From a virus, in IMG/VR virus record IMGVR_UViG_3300033153_003167, positions 1 to 21,453 of that record: a DNA stretch of 21,453 nucleotides. One strand, written 5' to 3'. Position numbers and translations under genes: made by a program. This document shows positions 1 through 7,410 of the stretch, in pieces. Numbering within the stretch: the stretch's first letter is position 1; each line of letters opens with the position of its first letter. Below the pieces are notes generated by a model that had not been told where the DNA came from, searched no databases, and saw only the letters and a program-made list of their open reading frames with translations.

Positions 1-1
1 T

Positions 2-238
2 AATGAGAGTAATAAAGAGCCTGAGACTGCTGAAGATGAAGTAGCGGATGACAATATAGTAGCTGAGATATGTGAAGATATTGACGCTGCTCTTGCTGAT
101 AATGATATGAAAGATACAGTTAAATTTTTAGCTGAGTTAAGTGATGAGGCTGGTGCTGATTCAGATGTGTACAAAGAGTACGATTTAAAAGTGAACCCTC
201 CTAAACAAGAGCGTACACGTAGAACAAGAAGGGATTAA
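2..238 (+). CDS. C-terminal part of an unknown acidic protein (5' end outside window)
   Basis: The frame starting at position 2 is open from the window edge to a TAA at 236-238, giving 78 residues with no visible start. The segment is rich in Asp, Glu and Ala, and it ends in a short basic tail (ERTRRTRRD). A very similar Arg-rich tail closes the next gene, which starts 4 bases downstream, so the two were probably co-transcribed and may share a partner or nucleic-acid-binding tail. I do not recognise the family from this fragment. Its place directly upstream of a single-strand DNA-binding protein suggests a DNA-metabolism role, but that is inference. Confidence 0.75.
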   Translation, partial: NESNKEPETAEDEVADDNIVAEICEDIDAALADNDMKDTVKFLAELSDEAGADSDVYKEYDLKVNPPKQERTRRTRRD

Positions 239-242
239 TATT

Positions 243-941
243 ATGGCTACTGAATCATTGAAAATAAATAGTGAGTTATGTCCTAAAGGGAGTTATACAT
301 TCGCTGCTGTTACAGGTCAAGGTATCGAAAACAAAAACACTAAAGAGGTTACTTATGAGTATGTAGTTACTTTAGAGTTAGATGAAGCCGATGCTGGTCC
401 TATCATGGATGAGATAGATGATTATATTGAAGATAACGCACCTAGAAAAGGTGAGCTTACTAAATTACCTTATCAAACACATGACGATTACGACGGTGTA
501 CCACAAGGTAAAATATGGTTATATGCAAAAGCTTCTACTGAGATTACGGATAGAAACGGTGTAGTAAATGATAGAGTTATCAATGTGTATGACTCACAAG
601 GGGATAAGGTATCTTTACCTGAAGGTACAGGTATAGGTAAAGGCTCAACTGGTAAACTGTTTGGTAGTATGACTGTATGGGAGCAAGGTAAAGACTACGG
701 GGCTACTATATGGCTTACGGGTGTTCAAATAGCTGACTTTGTACCTTATGAGTTTGAAGAAGATGTACAAGCTATGGAAGGAGGAGGTAGTTTCAAAGGT
801 TTTAATACACCCCAACTTAAAAAAGATGAAGAGGTAAAAGAAGAAGCACCTAAGCGTTCACGTAGAAGTCGTAGAGATAAAGACGATGAACCTGAAGATG
901 AAAAACCATCTGGTCGTACACGTAGATCACGTAGAGTTTAA
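243..941 (+). CDS. Single-stranded DNA-binding protein, T7 gp2.5 / DUF2815-like
   Basis: This 232-residue protein resembles the OB-fold single-strand DNA-binding proteins that phages encode next to a T7-type polymerase. Such proteins coat single strands and stimulate polymerase and nucleases. What is visible: an N-terminal beta-rich domain, an aromatic stretch ending in KIWLYAKAS near residue 100, and the segment with GIGKGSTGKLFGS near residues 129-141, which resembles the basic, Gly-rich strand of this family. After about residue 175 the chain becomes low-complexity, alternating acidic (KDDEPEDE) and Arg-rich (RSRRSRR, RTRRSRR) patches. Typical gp2.5 tails are purely acidic and end in an aromatic residue; this one ends basic. 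The assignment rests on overall pattern and neighbourhood (polymerase, exonuclease, helicase downstream), so it is good but not certain. Confidence 0.7.
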   Translation: MATESLKINSELCPKGSYTFAAVTGQGIENKNTKEVTYEYVVTLELDEADAGPIMDEIDDYIEDNAPRKGELTKLPYQTHDDYDGVPQGKIWLYAKASTEITDRNGVVNDRVINVYDSQGDKVSLPEGTGIGKGSTGKLFGSMTVWEQGKDYGATIWLTGVQIADFVPYEFEEDVQAMEGGGSFKGFNTPQLKKDEEVKEEAPKRSRRSRRDKDDEPEDEKPSGRTRRSRRV

Positions 942-948
942 TTTATAA

Positions 949-966
949 GTCACCCTTCGGGGTGTC
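949..966 (+). other. Intercistronic hairpin with TTCG tetraloop
   Basis: CACCC-TTCG-GGGTG can fold into a 5-bp GC-rich stem closed by a C(UUCG)G tetraloop, with one further G-C pair outside a T-T mismatch. It lies 8 bases after the stop of the SSB gene and well before the Shine-Dalgarno of the next gene. No run of T follows, so it is not a classical intrinsic terminator. A partial terminator, an mRNA processing or stability element after an abundantly needed SSB message are the likely roles. Confidence 0.5.
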
Positions 967-993
967 TGACTAAGTTAATATAAGGAGCTTAAA

Positions 994-1137
994 ATGAGTA
1001 CTTGTAAATTCTGTTATTTTGGTAAAAAAGTATTACATTATACAAATAAATACTATTGTAGTAAAGAGATATATGAGAAACAAAATAAACATAATACATC
1101 TAGTTTTGGATGTACCAGAGGGGTAAAAAGTGAGTAA
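994..1137 (+). CDS. Small Cys-rich protein, putative zinc finger (47 aa)
   Basis: A short ORF with a strong Shine-Dalgarno (AAGGAG at 982-987) a few bases before the ATG. The 47-residue product starts MSTCKFCYFGKK, giving a CxxC pair at residues 4 and 7, and has two more Cys (about residues 22 and 40). This spacing could bind one zinc ion, although the second pair is widely split. No family is recognised. The stop codon overlaps the proposed GTG start of the next small ORF, as expected of a coupled phage early operon. Confidence 0.6.
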   Translation: MSTCKFCYFGKKVLHYTNKYYCSKEIYEKQNKHNTSSFGCTRGVKSE

Positions 1138-1261
1138 TACATATAATAGAATATTAGCCCCTTTAAACCAACCTAAATCAGTAGGTCATGCTGAGAGAAA
1201 TGTAGCTAATATTAAATCACTCAACCAAGCAAAAAAATATTTTAAAAAGGCATTAAGATGA
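1130..1261 (+). CDS. Small unknown protein with GTG start (43 aa)
   Basis: The frame opens with GTG at 1130, preceded by the purine-rich GAGGGG at a good distance. It overlaps the end of the preceding ORF by 8 bases and its TGA overlaps the ATG of the next gene (ATGA). The frame contains no ATG. The product is basic, Asn- and Lys-rich, ends in YFKKALR and has no known motif. The tight packing on both sides is the main support; alternatively this is a 120-base gap. Confidence 0.5.
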   Translation: MSNTYNRILAPLNQPKSVGHAERNVANIKSLNQAKKYFKKALR

Positions 1262-1569
1262 TAATAGAATATATAAAACCTATAACGGTAAGCTATGAAG
1301 CTACATTATTAAAAGCATCTAAGTACCTAAAAGACTTAAAAAAGTCCGTTATTATGCAGACTATAGAAGAGATAACTGGTAAAGTATATAAATACTCTGA
1401 GGTAAAAGATAGAATAGAATATTTATATACAGGTGTTCATGGTAAACATACTTTTATGTTAGATGACAAAGAGTTAATAAAGTTTTATCCCTCTAAGTTT
1501 GAGCAAAATGAAACTAATGAGATAGTATGTAGTTTTGAGTATAAATTATTATATAGAGATGGGAGATAG
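1258..1569 (+). CDS. Unknown phage protein (103 aa)
   Basis: A 103-residue alpha/beta-looking protein with many Lys and Tyr residues and no recognised motif, signal or membrane segment. Its ATG overlaps the TGA of the upstream small ORF in an ATGA arrangement, and the next gene starts 2 bases after its TAG, so it belongs to the coupled early operon. Base composition and codon use match its neighbours. It sits between the SSB and the DNA polymerase, where phages often carry small accessory or host-takeover proteins. No function is proposed. Confidence 0.7.
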   Translation: MIIEYIKPITVSYEATLLKASKYLKDLKKSVIMQTIEEITGKVYKYSEVKDRIEYLYTGVHGKHTFMLDDKELIKFYPSKFEQNETNEIVCSFEYKLLYRDGR

Positions 1570-1571
1570 TT

Positions 1572-1763
1572 ATGTTCATATCAGTACAGTTTCATTCAGA
1601 TTTCACAAAAGATTATACTTATATATGTAAAAGAAGTATAAAAGTAGGGGATTTTGTAGTAGTACCTACACCTACAATAAATACAGTAGCTAAGGTTACA
1701 AAAGTGAAGTTACCTACCCCATCATATCAATGTAAAGAGATTGTTAGAAAGGTTAGATTATGA
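1572..1763 (+). CDS. Unknown small beta-rich protein (63 aa)
   Basis: The 63-residue product contains a VGDFVVVP segment followed by a strand-turn-strand pattern (VAKVTKVKL). This resembles small SH3/KOW-like barrels found in many phage early regions, but no specific family can be named. A GGGAG Shine-Dalgarno lies within the end of the preceding gene. The last four bases overlap the DNA polymerase start (ATGA at 1760-1763), so its translation is probably coupled to the polymerase. Confidence 0.65.
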   Translation: MFISVQFHSDFTKDYTYICKRSIKVGDFVVVPTPTINTVAKVTKVKLPTPSYQCKEIVRKVRL

Positions 1764-3547
1764 GTAAATATATAGAATATTTATTAACGGATGAAGAATA
1801 CGATGTATTTATAGAACCTAATGAGCCTCTATTTTGTGACATAGAGGGACACGGTTTATACATAGATACGTGTTTATTTCAGATGTATCAAGAGGGATGG
1901 GCTACTCCTGTAGTAGTAAGGTACCCTAATGAGACTTGGTTACAAAAACTTATTATGAAGAATCATACTGTATGGTATAACGCTTCTTATGATTTAGGTA
2001 CTTTAGAGATTAGCCCTGAACATTATGATGATCTTTTTTATGCTGCTAAAACAGCTTATCCTTTATTAGAGAGCCACGATTTAGGAACTGTAGAAGAGCA
2101 TCTAGGGATTACTTGTCATGACTGGGTTAGAGATATCAAAGAGCATTTAGGGGTAACTTATCCTAATAAAAAAGATAGATACATGACTAAATCAGCTATG
2201 GGTAAATCTTTCACTAGTGCTAAGTGTAAAAACTCTCGTACCTTCACATCAGAACAACTACAATATGCAGCAGCTGATACTATAGGTTTAGCTCAAATGT
2301 GGAAAAAGAGACAAATACAAAGAGTATTAAATGACAACAAAGCCTATAAAGCAGATATACAAGCTCAAAAAGATGCCTTAGTATATCAATATGAAGGTAT
2401 GCCTGTAGATACTAATAGATTAGAAAAGGCTACACGTAGATCACATAGAAATTATAGACATCACATGAGATTTCTACCTAAAGGGTTGAATGTAAAAAGC
2501 CCTAAACTAAAAGAGTATCTAGGTACGCCAAAAGCAGATGAACAAACACTTAAAAAATTAGATATAGAGGGTAATCCAGATGCTAAACATATCTTAAATG
2601 CTAGAAAACACCGTACACGATTACAAGATTTAGAAAAAAAATATAGTGGTCATGACAGAATACGTACTTTTTTTAATGCTGCGGGTGCCGTAACGGGTAG
2701 ATTTACATCTACGGGAGGCGCAAGGGAAGGTTTTACTAATATACAAAATATAAACAGAGAACTAAAGTATATATTCGGCTACCCTGAAGATAGTGATCGT
2801 ATTATGGTAAATGCTGACTACTCTACTGCGGAATTAATAGCGGGATGTTCTATATTTAAAGTACCTACTATGAAAGAAACTATCTTAGATGGTTTAGATT
2901 TACATAAAGATACAGCTACATGGTTAGCAGGTGTAAAATATGAAGATGTTACTAAGCAGGAAAGACAAGCAGCAAAAGCCGTAAATTTTGGTTTACTTTT
3001 TGGTATGGGTATTGAGCTATTTATAAACTACGCATATTATACTTATGGCGTTAAGTTCACACGTAAAGAAGCTGAGAGAGCTAAAGAACTTTATTATAAA
3101 ACTCATCCGGGTATTAAAGCGTATCACGATATGACGGGTAGAATGTGTAAACGTAGTGATTATACTGTACAAACTGCATTAGGTAGAGTAACGGGAAATA
3201 AACGCTATACTGAATTATTAAATATTCCCGTTCAAGGTTCTATAGGGGAAGCTACAAAAGTTTCAATATCTCACTTTAGAGATAAAAACCGTAAACTAAT
3301 AGCTGCTAATAATAAATTAGTTAATATGGTACACGATAGTACAGTAGGAGATATACTTAAAAAATATATGGGAGACTGGGGGGATGCTATGTCAAAATCT
3401 ATGCAATACGGGTGGCGTGAGGTTAGTAAGTCTGATATTTTTCATTATCACGATTTACCCATGGGTGTAGATATAGAGTTTAGTCACGAATACGGAGGCG
3501 TATACCCTCAAGATAAGGTAGATCAAATAATAAAGGCTTACAGATGA
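1760..3547 (+). CDS. Family A DNA polymerase with 3'-5' exonuclease domain
   Basis: This is the phage replicative polymerase (595 aa), with a proofreading domain but no 5' nuclease domain. Exonuclease motifs: Exo I D27 and E29 (CDIEG), Exo II NASYDLG at 74-80, Exo III Y169 and D173 (YAAADT). Polymerase motifs: the TGRF segment at 312-315, motif A DYSTAEL at 353-359 with the metal-binding Asp at 353, motif B R402, K406, F410 and F414 (NFGLLFG), motif C VHDS at 524-527. Motif C is normally HDE, so the second acidic residue is replaced by Ser, and the usual Tyr of motif B is Phe. Length is shorter than T7 gp5 (704 aa). It overlaps both neighbouring genes by four bases (ATGA). The 5'-3' nuclease activity is supplied by the separate gene at 3785-4681. 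Confidence 0.95.
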   Translation: MSKYIEYLLTDEEYDVFIEPNEPLFCDIEGHGLYIDTCLFQMYQEGWATPVVVRYPNETWLQKLIMKNHTVWYNASYDLGTLEISPEHYDDLFYAAKTAYPLLESHDLGTVEEHLGITCHDWVRDIKEHLGVTYPNKKDRYMTKSAMGKSFTSAKCKNSRTFTSEQLQYAAADTIGLAQMWKKRQIQRVLNDNKAYKADIQAQKDALVYQYEGMPVDTNRLEKATRRSHRNYRHHMRFLPKGLNVKSPKLKEYLGTPKADEQTLKKLDIEGNPDAKHILNARKHRTRLQDLEKKYSGHDRIRTFFNAAGAVTGRFTSTGGAREGFTNIQNINRELKYIFGYPEDSDRIMVNADYSTAELIAGCSIFKVPTMKETILDGLDLHKDTATWLAGVKYEDVTKQERQAAKAVNFGLLFGMGIELFINYAYYTYGVKFTRKEAERAKELYYKTHPGIKAYHDMTGRMCKRSDYTVQTALGRVTGNKRYTELLNIPVQGSIGEATKVSISHFRDKNRKLIAANNKLVNMVHDSTVGDILKKYMGDWGDAMSKSMQYGWREVSKSDIFHYHDLPMGVDIEFSHEYGGVYPQDKVDQIIKAYR

Positions 3548-3708
3548 GCCAAATGAAAACAGTATTAATAGAACTAAAAAAAGGTGATTATGATAAATAT
3601 ACAGAAAAGTCCCTGTTTATACAAGCGTTAATGGTAGATTTCTGTATATCGCATACTTTAGCTAGGTATATACAAATAGCACATTTTCATTATTTAGAAT
3701 TAGATTAA
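3544..3708 (+). CDS. Small unknown protein (54 aa)
   Basis: The ATG overlaps the stop of the polymerase gene (ATGA at 3544-3547) and the frame stays open for 54 residues to a TAA. The product has a mixed N-terminal half and a His- and aromatic-rich end (IAHFHYLELD). There is no membrane segment or known motif. Tight coupling to the polymerase and the strong Shine-Dalgarno just after it support a real gene; the function is unknown. Confidence 0.6.
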   Translation: MSQMKTVLIELKKGDYDKYTEKSLFIQALMVDFCISHTLARYIQIAHFHYLELD

Positions 3709-3723
3709 AAGGAGCAGTAAAAG

Positions 3724-3783
3724 ATGAAACACCAAGTAAAAGATGTAGTAAAAGCATTTAAAATAATAAAGAAAAAGGCTTGA
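3724..3783 (+). CDS. Possible 19-residue leader-like ORF
   Basis: AAAGGAG at about 3708-3714 is one of the best Shine-Dalgarno sequences in the early region and is followed by an ATG at 3724. The frame encodes only 19 mostly basic residues (ending KIIKKKA) before TGA at 3781-3783, two bases before the exonuclease ATG at 3785. It may be a leader that delivers ribosomes to the exonuclease gene, whose own ribosome-binding site is weak. It could also be a decayed gene. Confidence 0.35.
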   Translation: MKHQVKDVVKAFKIIKKKA

Positions 3784-3784
3784 T

Positions 3785-4681
3785 ATGACATTAGATCAAC
3801 AAAAAAGAGTAAAACAACTAAGAGATGATATCAAGCAAGGTAATGTAGATATAGACGGAGAACGTGCGTACTTGATACAAATAGAGACACTACTACCTAC
3901 ACCTACTAAAACCTTATATGTAGATGCTGATAGTTTAGTATTCTACACTGCTTACAGTCCTGTAAATGTAGATTACTGTACTCCTATTGAAGAGGGTACT
4001 TTTATAGGTACCAAGATTGAATTTAATCTGAATGATGCTTTTGAAGCTACTGTAGCTGGTGTAGTAGCTGATTGTAAACGTGAGAGCCTATTAGGTAATA
4101 TGATACTGTTCAAAGATTATGTATTAGTATATACACCTTCTACTAACTTTAGATATGATTTATTCCCAGAGTATAAAATCAAAAGACTAGATAAAGAACA
4201 ATCCCCTGAGCTTATTGCATTAAAGAAGTATGCTAAATCTACGGGTTTGATAGTTGAGGGCGTAGAGGCAGATGATGTAGTAGCTTATTATGCAAGAAGG
4301 GACCATCCTATAGCCTCAGGGGACAAAGATGTCATCTATGGTGTTGAGGGTAATAATTACTTTTATCATTCATCACACCGTAAAGTGTATAAGACCTCTA
4401 AAGAGGGTGCTGATAGATTTGTATTACTTCAAACATTAGCGGGAGACTCAGGGGATGATATTCCGGGTATTACTGGAGTAGGTTTAAAAATAGAACATGG
4501 TGTATTTAAAGGTAGATCTGTAAACTTGTTACCTGATAATGCCACTTTTAAGGAGGCAGTAGATATATATGAGTCAAAAGGATTAACTAAAGAGGACGCT
4601 ATACTAACACGTAGATTAGTAGGGTTAGATCAATGGTGTGGACCAAGAAGAGGATTAAAAATCTTTAAGTATAAAAAATAA
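3785..4681 (+). CDS. 5'-3' exonuclease, FEN / T7 gp6-like
   Basis: This 298-residue protein carries the acidic signature of structure-specific 5' nucleases: YVDADS at 45-50 (first metal aspartates), VEADD at 160-164, SGDKD at 178-182, and AGDSGDDIPGITGVGLK at 219-235. The last segment combines the third acidic cluster with the helix-hairpin-helix DNA-binding loop. In T7 the equivalent protein removes RNA primers and degrades host DNA. The polymerase in this window lacks such a domain, so this gene completes it. The first 38 residues form an extra charged helical segment before the nuclease fold. Translation may be coupled to the tiny ORF ending at 3783. Confidence 0.9.
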   Translation: MTLDQQKRVKQLRDDIKQGNVDIDGERAYLIQIETLLPTPTKTLYVDADSLVFYTAYSPVNVDYCTPIEEGTFIGTKIEFNLNDAFEATVAGVVADCKRESLLGNMILFKDYVLVYTPSTNFRYDLFPEYKIKRLDKEQSPELIALKKYAKSTGLIVEGVEADDVVAYYARRDHPIASGDKDVIYGVEGNNYFYHSSHRKVYKTSKEGADRFVLLQTLAGDSGDDIPGITGVGLKIEHGVFKGRSVNLLPDNATFKEAVDIYESKGLTKEDAILTRRLVGLDQWCGPRRGLKIFKYKK

Positions 4682-4690
4682 AGGATTAAC

Positions 4691-5236
4691 ATGCAAGATT
4701 TTATGATAGATTTAGAGACAATGGGGAAGGGTAACAATGCTTTAATTACTACTGTATCTATAGTACAGTTTGATTTAAAAACGGGTGAGGTAGGTGCTGA
4801 GATTGAAAAAGGTATAGGATGGGACACACAAGTTAATTTTGGCGCTGTTATGGATGTAAATACTGTTAGATGGTGGATGACACAAGATAAAGAAGCTATT
4901 GACGCTATGATGCGTTTAGAACAACATTCTGTATCTGAAGTAGTTAGTGCGATTAATGCCTTCTTTGCTGTAAACTGTACTGATATAAATAACGCTACAC
5001 TATGGGGTAATGGTGCTACTTTCGATAATGTAATCATTAGAAACCTTTATGAGAGACATGGTGAGGTGTTTCCTTTACCTTTTTGGTGTGATAAAGATGT
5101 TAGAACTCTTACTTACATAGCTGAAGTAGAACCTAGAAACTTTGCTTTTGAGGGTATAAAACATAGAGGTATTGACGATTGTAAACATCAGATTAACTAT
5201 TGTTGTCATGCTTATAGAAAGTATAAAGGTTTGTAA
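4691..5236 (+). CDS. DnaQ-like DEDDh 3'-5' exonuclease (Rv2179c-like)
   Basis: A 181-residue member of the DEDDh exonuclease superfamily, in size and arrangement like the small stand-alone phage and bacterial enzymes (Rv2179c-like / T4 DexA-like). Exo I is MIDLETMG with D7 and E9. Exo II is WGNGATFDN with D112. Exo III is H158 followed by D163, the DEDDh spacing H-x4-D. It is separate from the proofreading domain of the polymerase, so the phage has two 3' exonucleases. It may act on single-stranded DNA or RNA and feed the nucleotide pool together with the dUTPase next door. AAGGAT precedes the ATG by 6 bases. Confidence 0.88.
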   Translation: MQDFMIDLETMGKGNNALITTVSIVQFDLKTGEVGAEIEKGIGWDTQVNFGAVMDVNTVRWWMTQDKEAIDAMMRLEQHSVSEVVSAINAFFAVNCTDINNATLWGNGATFDNVIIRNLYERHGEVFPLPFWCDKDVRTLTYIAEVEPRNFAFEGIKHRGIDDCKHQINYCCHAYRKYKGL

Positions 5237-5237
5237 G

Positions 5238-5771
5238 ATGTTTAAAACATTAATAGACGGGTGTGAACCGACTAGAGGAAGTAAATATAGTGCTTGTGTA
5301 GATTTATATGCTAGTGAAGATGTAACTATTGGTGCTGGAGAGACTAAACTTATAGGATTAGGTGTAACGATTGACGAAGAAGCATTATTATCAGCAGTTA
5401 ATTTAAAACTTGCTAATGAAATAGGATTGAATAATGCAAACTTTCAAGATAATACAGAGAGAGCAGTAGAGAGATTTAAAAATTCCCACTACCTACAACT
5501 AATGCTAAGAAGTTCACTATCTAAAGAACTTGTAATCGCTAATGGTGTAGGTGTGATTGATTTAGATTATGAAGATGAGATAAAGATTAGATTGCATAAT
5601 CCATTTCAACCAATACTTTTAGATGGAGAAATACTAGGATATAAAGAGGGATTTGAAATCAAAAAAAGCCAAAAGATAGCTCAAATAACTCTACTAGAGC
5701 ATAAATCTTATTTATTTGGAATTGATACTGATAATGAGCGTAACGGTGGCTTTGGAAGTACGGGAGCTTAA
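5238..5771 (+). CDS. dut: dUTP diphosphatase (dUTPase)
   Basis: The 177-residue product has all five motifs of trimeric dUTPases: motif 1 ACVDLYA at 19-25, motif 2 RSSLS at 91-95, motif 3 NGVGVIDLDYEDEI at 102-115, motif 4 KSQKIAQI at 143-150, and the P-loop-like motif 5 ERNGGFGSTG at 167-176. It hydrolyses dUTP to dUMP, keeping uracil out of phage DNA and supplying thymidylate precursors. The ATG at 5238 is chosen because it directly follows the previous stop and AAAGG lies 12 bases upstream; a longer frame from 5172 lies inside the exonuclease gene. An insert of about 35 residues (Asn- and Ala-rich, about 48-82) between motifs 1 and 2 makes it longer than the E. coli enzyme. Confidence 0.93.
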   Translation: MFKTLIDGCEPTRGSKYSACVDLYASEDVTIGAGETKLIGLGVTIDEEALLSAVNLKLANEIGLNNANFQDNTERAVERFKNSHYLQLMLRSSLSKELVIANGVGVIDLDYEDEIKIRLHNPFQPILLDGEILGYKEGFEIKKSQKIAQITLLEHKSYLFGIDTDNERNGGFGSTGA

Positions 5772-5772
5772 T

Positions 5773-6996
5773 ATGAAGCCTAAACCTCATCAACGTAGAG
5801 CAGGACGTAAACTATATGATAAACTCGTTAAGTACGGTATAGCAATACTAGCTGGTGAGGTACGTAGTGGTAAAACATTAGCGTTTGTATATGCTGCTCT
5901 TTTAGCTAATGTAAAAAGTTGTCTTATAATAACAAAAAAGGGTGCTTTAAAAGATATAAAAAAAGCAGTCCCTTCGTTTTGTACAGTTACTAACTTTCAT
6001 CAAGTAAAGAATTTAGATTTAAAAGAATATGATCTAATCATTATAGATGAGTTTCATAGATATATATCAAATGCAGGTAAAAAACGCTCTCCTATATGGT
6101 ATGATATATTACCTATCTCTTATTACACCCCTATTATTTTTAGTAGTGGTACACCAACACCTGAAACATACGCAAGTATTTACAGCCCTTTAGCTTTATC
6201 TTGTAAAAGCCCTTTTGTTCAATATAAGAACTATACAGCGTGGCATAAAGATTACGGTGTACCTTATAATAAAGTAATAGGATATGATGAACGTAAGCGT
6301 AAACCTAAAACAGCTAAGGGATGGGATAAAGGTAAAACTAAAAAGATTCAAAGAGATATAGAGCATCTAATAGTGACTATTACACAAGAAGAAGCGGGAC
6401 ATAAATATTTTGCACAAGATAAACTACATCATATCCCTTTATCTCATAGACAAGAGCGTATATATGATGTCTTAGATGATGATAAGCTCTATGAACTACC
6501 AGATGACTATACGATACTTGCGGATACTGCAGGTAAATTATTACAAAAGAAGCACCAAATATCAGGGGGTTTTGTTAATGCTGTAGATGATTTTGATGAG
6601 AGTAAGACTAAAGTACACTCATTTAAAAGTATTCCTAAAGTGAAATATATCTTAGATAACTTTGAGGTTGAGAATACTATGATATTAGCTTACTATATAC
6701 CAGAGCAAAAGTATCTATCTAAGATATTCCCTCATGTAGCATCATTAGGTAAAAATAGTGATGGTGTAGACTTTAGCCATTTTGAACATTTAGTTATCTA
6801 TTCTTTTGGTTTTCATGCTGTTACTTATGAACAAGTAAGAGGTAGACAAATGAACTTCCATACTAGAGAGAGTGAAGTAATAATACACTTCTTAGTGAGT
6901 GGTATTGATGTTTATGTGTATGAAGCTGTGAGTAATAAAAAAGATTTTACTGCTAGTTGGTATAAGAAAAATAAAAAGTTAAAGGTATTAAAATGA
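5773..6996 (+). CDS. SF2 DEAD/DEXH-type helicase
   Basis: A compact 407-residue superfamily 2 helicase. Motif I (Walker A) is GEVRSGKT at 28-35, motif II is IIDEFHRY at 90-97 (DEFH), motif III is SSGTPTP at 124-130, and motif VI is QVRGRQ at 354-359. Motif VI lacks the usual last arginine of QxxGRxxR. The N-terminal HQRRAG resembles the Q-motif region of SNF2/DEAD phage helicases. Such proteins commonly sit beside family A polymerases and VRR-NUC genes in phage replication blocks; the exact substrate is unknown. The start at 5773 follows GGGAG and leaves only one base after the dUTPase stop; an upstream in-frame start would lie inside dut. Confidence 0.85.
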   Translation: MKPKPHQRRAGRKLYDKLVKYGIAILAGEVRSGKTLAFVYAALLANVKSCLIITKKGALKDIKKAVPSFCTVTNFHQVKNLDLKEYDLIIIDEFHRYISNAGKKRSPIWYDILPISYYTPIIFSSGTPTPETYASIYSPLALSCKSPFVQYKNYTAWHKDYGVPYNKVIGYDERKRKPKTAKGWDKGKTKKIQRDIEHLIVTITQEEAGHKYFAQDKLHHIPLSHRQERIYDVLDDDKLYELPDDYTILADTAGKLLQKKHQISGGFVNAVDDFDESKTKVHSFKSIPKVKYILDNFEVENTMILAYYIPEQKYLSKIFPHVASLGKNSDGVDFSHFEHLVIYSFGFHAVTYEQVRGRQMNFHTRESEVIIHFLVSGIDVYVYEAVSNKKDFTASWYKKNKKLKVLK

Positions 6997-7100
6997 AAAC
7001 TAAAAAGATACAAGTATGTAGAGTGTGTAATACAAAAGCAATTAATGGAGAGTGTCCTAGGTGTAAACATGGTCTTACATTGATTTGGAAAAGGTATTAA
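6993..7100 (+). CDS. Mini zinc-ribbon protein (35 aa), paralogue of the one at 9577-9672
   Basis: The ATG overlaps the helicase stop (ATGA at 6993-6996) and the TAA lies one base before the next ATG. The 35-residue product contains two CxxC knuckles (VCRVCNTK and CPRCKHG) separated by 8 residues, the classic layout of a single rubredoxin-type zinc ribbon, then a hydrophobic strand LTLIW and a basic end. A nearly identical protein is encoded on the opposite strand at 9577-9672, which strongly argues that both are real genes. Small zinc ribbons in phages may bind nucleic acid or host RNA polymerase; the role here is unknown. Confidence 0.75.
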   Translation: MKTKKIQVCRVCNTKAINGECPRCKHGLTLIWKRY

Positions 7101-7101
7101 A

Positions 7102-7410
7102 ATGACATTTCAATTAATAGGTAATGATAGATATAAAATATATTTAGATAGAATACCTGTACGTTCTATTAGATTATCTAATAGTGAAATAAAGGAAATA
7201 TCAGAGTTTAACCTTGAATACATAGAAGCTTTAGAAGAACAAAATAAAGTACAAGAGTATTATGATGATGTATTAGGGGATATAGAGGAACAAGCTGAAT
7301 TTATACGTGAAGCTGAAGAACTAATGAGTAATATAAAAAACAGTAAGGTAAGGGAACAAATGGAAGATATAATAGAATCAATAGCATCTGCTGTGTCAGG
7401 ACACATATAA
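7102..7410 (+). CDS. Unknown acidic helical protein (102 aa)
   Basis: The N-terminal 30 residues look like short beta strands (YKIYLDRIPVRSIRL). From about residue 35 to 95 the chain is a continuous acidic helix with heptad-like hydrophobic spacing, probably a coiled coil. No catalytic motif, membrane segment or known family is seen. It starts one base after the zinc-ribbon stop, and its TAA shares a base with the ATG of the VRR-NUC gene (TAATG), so it is translated as part of the same operon and could be a partner of the nuclease or helicase. Confidence 0.7.
   Translation: MTFQLIGNDRYKIYLDRIPVRSIRLSNSEIKEISEFNLEYIEALEEQNKVQEYYDDVLGDIEEQAEFIREAEELMSNIKNSKVREQMEDIIESIASAVSGHI

Noticed and set aside
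949-966. Intrinsic terminator after the SSB gene
   Set aside because: The stem is good but no T run follows; kept only as a hairpin.
4630-5037. A 135-codon minus-strand frame across the DnaQ-like exonuclease
   Set aside because: It is antisense to a gene with intact DEDDh motifs, and its product is low-complexity Ser/Thr/Ile without a motif or a ribosome-binding site in context.
5172-5237. A longer dUTPase start inside the exonuclease gene
   Set aside because: The extra 22 residues lie before motif 1, overlap a conserved upstream gene and lack a Shine-Dalgarno; the start at 5238 sits directly after the previous stop.
5716-5772. A longer helicase start inside the dUTPase gene
   Set aside because: It would overlap dUTPase motif 5; the ATG at 5773 has GGGAG upstream and follows the dUTPase stop by one base.
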